Origin: Micrococcales bacterium
GTDB lineage: Bacteria > Actinomycetota > Actinomycetes > S36-B12 > UBA5976
DNA: 29,279 nt
Direction of reading: 5' to 3'
NCBI GenBank assembly: GCA_024640585.1
Contig: JAHEEQ010000119.1
Span: forward strand, 1 to 29,279
Position numbers and translations under genes: made by a program. The notes below the pieces were generated by a model. The model saw only the letters and a program-made list of their open reading frames with translations. It was not told the DNA's origin and searched no databases. Below, piece after piece: positions 26,306-29,279 of this stretch. Position 1 is the first letter of the stretch, and each line of letters opens with the position of its first letter.

Positions 26306-27673
26306 GTGAGTAATTCCTCAAATCCAGACCTCATCCTTCGCTACGAACAAGTTCTCACGTCGCTACTTGCACGTGAAGGAGAAAACATCATCGAGCCATC
26401 GCTAGATCGAATCACGTTACTCCTTCAATATTTGGGTAACCCAGAGACCTCATACCGCGTTGTGCATGTGGCAGGGACTAATGGAAAGACCAGCACTTCA
26501 CGCATGATTGAAAGTATGTTGATCGAGGCAGGTCTTACGGTTGGGCTTACAACAAGTCCGCATCTGCACGACGTGCGCGAACGAATTCGTTTGCAAGGAC
26601 AGCCGATTGATATCGAAAAGTTCATAGAGACTTACGAAGAGCTTGAACCGTTCTTGGAATTAGTGGACGAGCAACTTGGAACGCGGTTAAGTTTTTTTGA
26701 AGTAATGACGGCAATGGCATTTGCTGCATTTAGTGATGCACCCGTTGATGTAGTGGTGGTTGAGGTTGGACTCGGCGGTAGTTGGGATGCAACAAATGTT
26801 GTCAATGCAGATGTTTGCGTAATCACTCCAATCGATTTAGATCATCAAAAGTTCTTAGGCGACACAATTGAAGAAATTTCCGCCGAAAAAGCCGGCATCA
26901 TTAAAGAACATGATGTGGTGGTTTCTGCAATTCAGCATCCGGTAGCGGCTGAAATTATTCAAAATCGCGCAACCGAAACTTCAAGCGCCTTGTTTTTTGC
27001 GGGACGAGATTTCGATGTGGCAGAAAGAGCCCTTGCAATTGGTGGGCAAGTGCTTTCTATCCAAGGACTATCTGGTCGATTTGATGAAGTAATACTTCCA
27101 CTTCATGGAGCTCATCAGGCTGCAAATGCCGCGCTGGCGGTTGCAGCTGTCGAGGCTTTTTTTGGTGCAGGAGTGGATGATCGCAAACTTAACTCAGAAA
27201 TCATCGAGCAAGGACTCGGAAAGGTTACTTCTCCCGGACGTCTGGAAATAATCCGTCGCGGTCCAACGGTGCTAGTGGATGTAGCGCACAATCCGCATGG
27301 TGCGCATTCATTGGCTAATGCGCTGGAATCGGAATTTGATTTCCAATACTTAGTTGCAATCGTGGGAATGTTTTCCGATAAGGATGCAGATACTTTCTTA
27401 GAAATCTTGCAACCTAGTGTGAGCCATTTGATAGTTACTCAGACTTCACACGAACGGGCGATGGCAGTTGAAAAACTTCACGCCATTGCCGCAAACCACT
27501 TTGAAGAAAGTCAACTAGATTCGCGCCCAGACGTAGCAAGCGCTATCGAGTTCGCAATTGAACTAACAGACAATGCCATGATTGCAGAAGAATCTGGCGT
27601 TGGCATTTTGATATCTGGTTCTGTTTACACAGTAGCTCAAGCTCGAGCATTACTTGGAAGGCTTAGTGTATGA
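26306..27673 (+). CDS. folC: Folylpolyglutamate synthase / dihydrofolate synthase
   Basis: Mur-ligase-like enzyme adding glutamate to folates (and, when bifunctional, to dihydropteroate), 455 residues. The P-loop is AGTNGKTS (56-63). The folate-site segment SPHLHDVRERIRLQG, the WDATNVVNADVCVITPIDLDH region with metal-binding residues, and DVAHNPHGAHSLANAL near 325 are all typical. Start GTG 26306 is leaderless. The stop overlaps the next gene's start (ATGA). folC directly after valS is the common actinobacterial order. Confidence 0.95.
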   Translation: MSNSSNPDLILRYEQVLTSLLAREGENIIEPSLDRITLLLQYLGNPETSYRVVHVAGTNGKTSTSRMIESMLIEAGLTVGLTTSPHLHDVRERIRLQGQPIDIEKFIETYEELEPFLELVDEQLGTRLSFFEVMTAMAFAAFSDAPVDVVVVEVGLGGSWDATNVVNADVCVITPIDLDHQKFLGDTIEEISAEKAGIIKEHDVVVSAIQHPVAAEIIQNRATETSSALFFAGRDFDVAERALAIGGQVLSIQGLSGRFDEVILPLHGAHQAANAALAVAAVEAFFGAGVDDRKLNSEIIEQGLGKVTSPGRLEIIRRGPTVLVDVAHNPHGAHSLANALESEFDFQYLVAIVGMFSDKDADTFLEILQPSVSHLIVTQTSHERAMAVEKLHAIAANHFEESQLDSRPDVASAIEFAIELTDNAMIAEESGVGILISGSVYTVAQARALLGRLSV

Positions 27674-28002
27674 AAAGAAGGTTAGTTTCAGCAGTTGCGG
27701 TGATGGAATCACTCACAATGCTTTTAGGGATACCACTTATTACACGCAATATCGGTGAATTTGAAGTAGAGATTTGGTCACCGTTGCTATATGCATATAT
27801 TTTTGCATTAATTGTTGGAGTTTGGCTTTCAAAATTTCAACTTTCATTGCTTTACGTTTCTGCGGTGCATGGCGGAATGTCACTTTTGATGTTTCTGGTA
27901 GTGCCCGTAATTGCGTTTCTAGTTACTATCTTTTATTGCCTTTGGGTAGCCGCTGAATTGATTGGTATGAAAATAGATGGACAAAATGTCAGCAGCAAAT
28001 AG
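27670..28002 (+). CDS. DUF4233 small membrane protein
   Basis: Protein of 110 residues with three or four hydrophobic helices. It starts MKRRLVSAVAVMESLTMLLGIPL, the pattern of DUF4233 proteins found between folC and ndk across Actinobacteria. Function unknown. The ATG overlaps the folC stop, so translation is coupled. Its last codons overlap the start of the methyltransferase. Confidence 0.78.
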   Translation: MKRRLVSAVAVMESLTMLLGIPLITRNIGEFEVEIWSPLLYAYIFALIVGVWLSKFQLSLLYVSAVHGGMSLLMFLVVPVIAFLVTIFYCLWVAAELIGMKIDGQNVSSK

Positions 28003-28750
28003 TTGGCGCACAGCGCTTGCAAAGTGGGGAATTCCGCAAGAGATTTTGGATCAGGCACCGCAAAGCCCATGGATTCATCCGCCTGCATTATTTCAAATTC
28101 CAGCGGTTATTGAATCAAATCCATCGCATGTAAAAGCACGTGAAGTTAATCCAGATTCAGTACTTGATATTGGTTGCGGTGGTGGTATAGCCGCTTTTGC
28201 TTGCGTGCCGCCTGCAACAAAAACTTTTGGTGTAGATCATCAGGCAGAAATGCTCGAGATGTTTTCGCAAAACGCAACAGAACGTGGGGTCGCGTCTGAA
28301 ACTTTTCTAGGCGACTGGCCAGATGTTGAAAATAAGGTTCCAAATGCAGATGTAGTCACCTGCCACCATGTGGTTTATAACGTTCCAAAAATTGAAGAAT
28401 TCGTAGCAGCTTTAAATAATCATGCAACTAAAAGAGTTGTAATTGAACTTCCGGAATTTCATCCACTTTCAAGTATGAGTTTGGCTTGGAAACACTTTTG
28501 GAATCTTGATCGCCCCTTATCTCCAGACGCGCGTGATTTTCAAAAAATCTTGACAGAACTTGGCGTAGATTCAAAAATGGAATTGTGGGCAGGGGACATG
28601 CGAAATGATGTTGACTTTGATTCGCAAGTTCGATTTATGCGAATCCGACTTTGTCTGCCAGAATCACGTGAATCAGAGGTACGCGACTTCATGATTACAA
28701 ATCCTCCACAGTCTTCTAGAAAGTTAGCCACCATTTGGTGGGATAAGTAG
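27977..28750 (+). CDS. Class I SAM-dependent methyltransferase, substrate unknown
   Basis: Protein of 257 residues with the SAM-binding motif I VLDIGCGGGIAAFA (63-76), an acidic end of strand 2 (FGVDHQAEML) and motif IV-like ADVVTCHHVVYNV. The N-terminus (WRTALAKWGIPQEILDQAPQSPWIHP) is a substrate-binding cap. The target (small molecule, tRNA or protein) cannot be told. It overlaps the DUF4233 gene by 26 bp (17 bp if the second ATG at 27986 is used) and precedes ndk, a place usually empty in relatives. Confidence 0.8.
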   Translation: MDKMSAANSWRTALAKWGIPQEILDQAPQSPWIHPPALFQIPAVIESNPSHVKAREVNPDSVLDIGCGGGIAAFACVPPATKTFGVDHQAEMLEMFSQNATERGVASETFLGDWPDVENKVPNADVVTCHHVVYNVPKIEEFVAALNNHATKRVVIELPEFHPLSSMSLAWKHFWNLDRPLSPDARDFQKILTELGVDSKMELWAGDMRNDVDFDSQVRFMRIRLCLPESRESEVRDFMITNPPQSSRKLATIWWDK

Positions 28751-28753
28751 GGT

Positions 28754-28759
28754 TAAACT
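28754..28759 (+). promoter_or_regulatory. Candidate leaderless -10 box of ndk
   Basis: TAAACT, six bases (AAAACC), ATG 28766; no ribosome site in the 15-bp gap. Confidence 0.58.
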
Positions 28760-28765
28760 AAAACC

Positions 28766-29176
28766 ATGACAACTCAGCGCACCCTTGTTTTGATCAAGCC
28801 TGACGGCGTAGCTCGTGGACTTGTGGGAGAAATTCTTGGTCGTATCGAAACTCGCGGATACAAAGTGATTGCACTTGAGATGCGCACACTCTCAAATGAA
28901 GTTGCGGAACAACATTACGGTGAGCACAAGGGTCGTGATTTCTATGATCCACTAGTCGCTTTCATTACTTCAGGGCCGCTAGTGGCTGCAGTAATTGAGG
29001 GTCCAGAAGTCATCTCCGCTTGGCGCGCAATGCAGGGTGCGACCAACCCATTCGAAGCGGCACCAGGCACGATCCGCGCCGACCTTGCCACTTCGAACCG
29101 TTTAAACCTCACCCATGGCTCCGATTCAGAGGAATCCGCCAAGCGGGAAATCGCGCTTTTCTTCCCAAATCTCTAG
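28766..29176 (+). CDS. ndk: Nucleoside diphosphate kinase
   Basis: Transfers the terminal phosphate from ATP to other NDPs to balance nucleotide pools; 136 residues. The phosphorylated histidine is His117 in the signature NLTHGSDS. The N-terminal TLVLIKPDGVARGLVGEIL and the GATNPFEAAPGTIRADL region are classic. Length is normal. It has its own leaderless promoter, and no terminator is visible after the stop. Confidence 0.97.
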   Translation: MTTQRTLVLIKPDGVARGLVGEILGRIETRGYKVIALEMRTLSNEVAEQHYGEHKGRDFYDPLVAFITSGPLVAAVIEGPEVISAWRAMQGATNPFEAAPGTIRADLATSNRLNLTHGSDSEESAKREIALFFPNL

Positions 29177-29279
29177 ATTTTCATTGGCTGGATTTCTCCT
29201 TTTTAATGCCTAAACCGCTAGTTCGGCAAGGGTCAGATTTCACTCTACGATACGCACCCTAGGCTTAATAAGTCTTCCC
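29177..29279. other. Noncoding tail of the window after ndk
   Basis: No convincing gene, terminator or repeat in these 103 bases. TACGAT (29238-29243) and TAGGCT (29251-29256) are possible -10 boxes for a gene starting beyond the window, but the evidence is weak. Confidence 0.3.

Noticed and set aside
29020..29262. 80-residue frame covering the end of ndk and the following DNA
   Set aside because: Most of it overlaps ndk in another frame; no ribosome site or recognisable motif.

Overview
This window looks like a chromosomal core segment of a streamlined, low-to-moderate GC actinobacterium. The acI/Nanopelagicales group of freshwater Actinobacteria is my best guess, but that is inference. Three things support an actinobacterium: the gene order wecA-atpI-ATP synthase-PduO-murA, nucS (the actinobacterial mismatch endonuclease), and the order folC-DUF4233-ndk. 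Streamlining is supported by overlapping start/stop codons, convergent genes whose stop codons touch, and many apparently leaderless promoters (a TANNNT box 6-9 nt before the start codon).

Layout. 1-1241: the 3' part of wecA and an atpI-like gene. 1302-5276: a polyamine-type ABC transporter cassette (potA, potD, potB, potC) sitting between atpI and the rest of the ATP synthase operon. 5351-12548: atpZ-like gene, then atpB-E-F-H-A-G-D-C, closed by a strong bidirectional terminator. 12606-14816: divergent pduO (cobalamin adenosyltransferase) and murA, then a small membrane protein gene. 14865-15835: nucS and a small zinc-motif protein. 15839-19067: a less conserved envelope-related stretch with a DUF6459-like protein, a LysM membrane protein, a SAF-domain membrane protein and a secreted protein with an OmpA-like C-terminus. 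19068-19447: no protein gene, but a long hairpin carrying a copy of the tRNA-Gly 3' end, a terminator, tRNA-Gly(TCC) on the minus strand and tRNA-Pro(TGG) on the plus strand. 19448-23695: a protein quality-control block, tig, a DUF1059 gene, clpP1, clpP2 and clpX. 23696-26257: valS of the archaeal-like type 2 family on the minus strand. 26306-29176: folC, DUF4233, a methyltransferase and ndk.

How the parts work together. WecA supplies lipid-linked GlcNAc for cell-wall polymers and MurA starts peptidoglycan precursor synthesis. The ATP synthase couples proton flow to ATP. PotABCD imports nitrogen-rich polyamines or related compounds. Trigger factor and ClpXP handle folding and degradation of new proteins. 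FolC retains folates and Ndk balances nucleotide pools.

The most notable signals are: two near-identical ClgR-type operators in front of clpP1 and clpX; a uniform leaderless-promoter pattern; the Cys-to-Asp change in the MurA active site; stem-loops bracketing potD; an archaeal-type ValRS; and a tRNA-Gly-derived repeat embedded in a long hairpin next to the accessory stretch. I found no CRISPR array, insertion sequence, prophage or obvious defence system.
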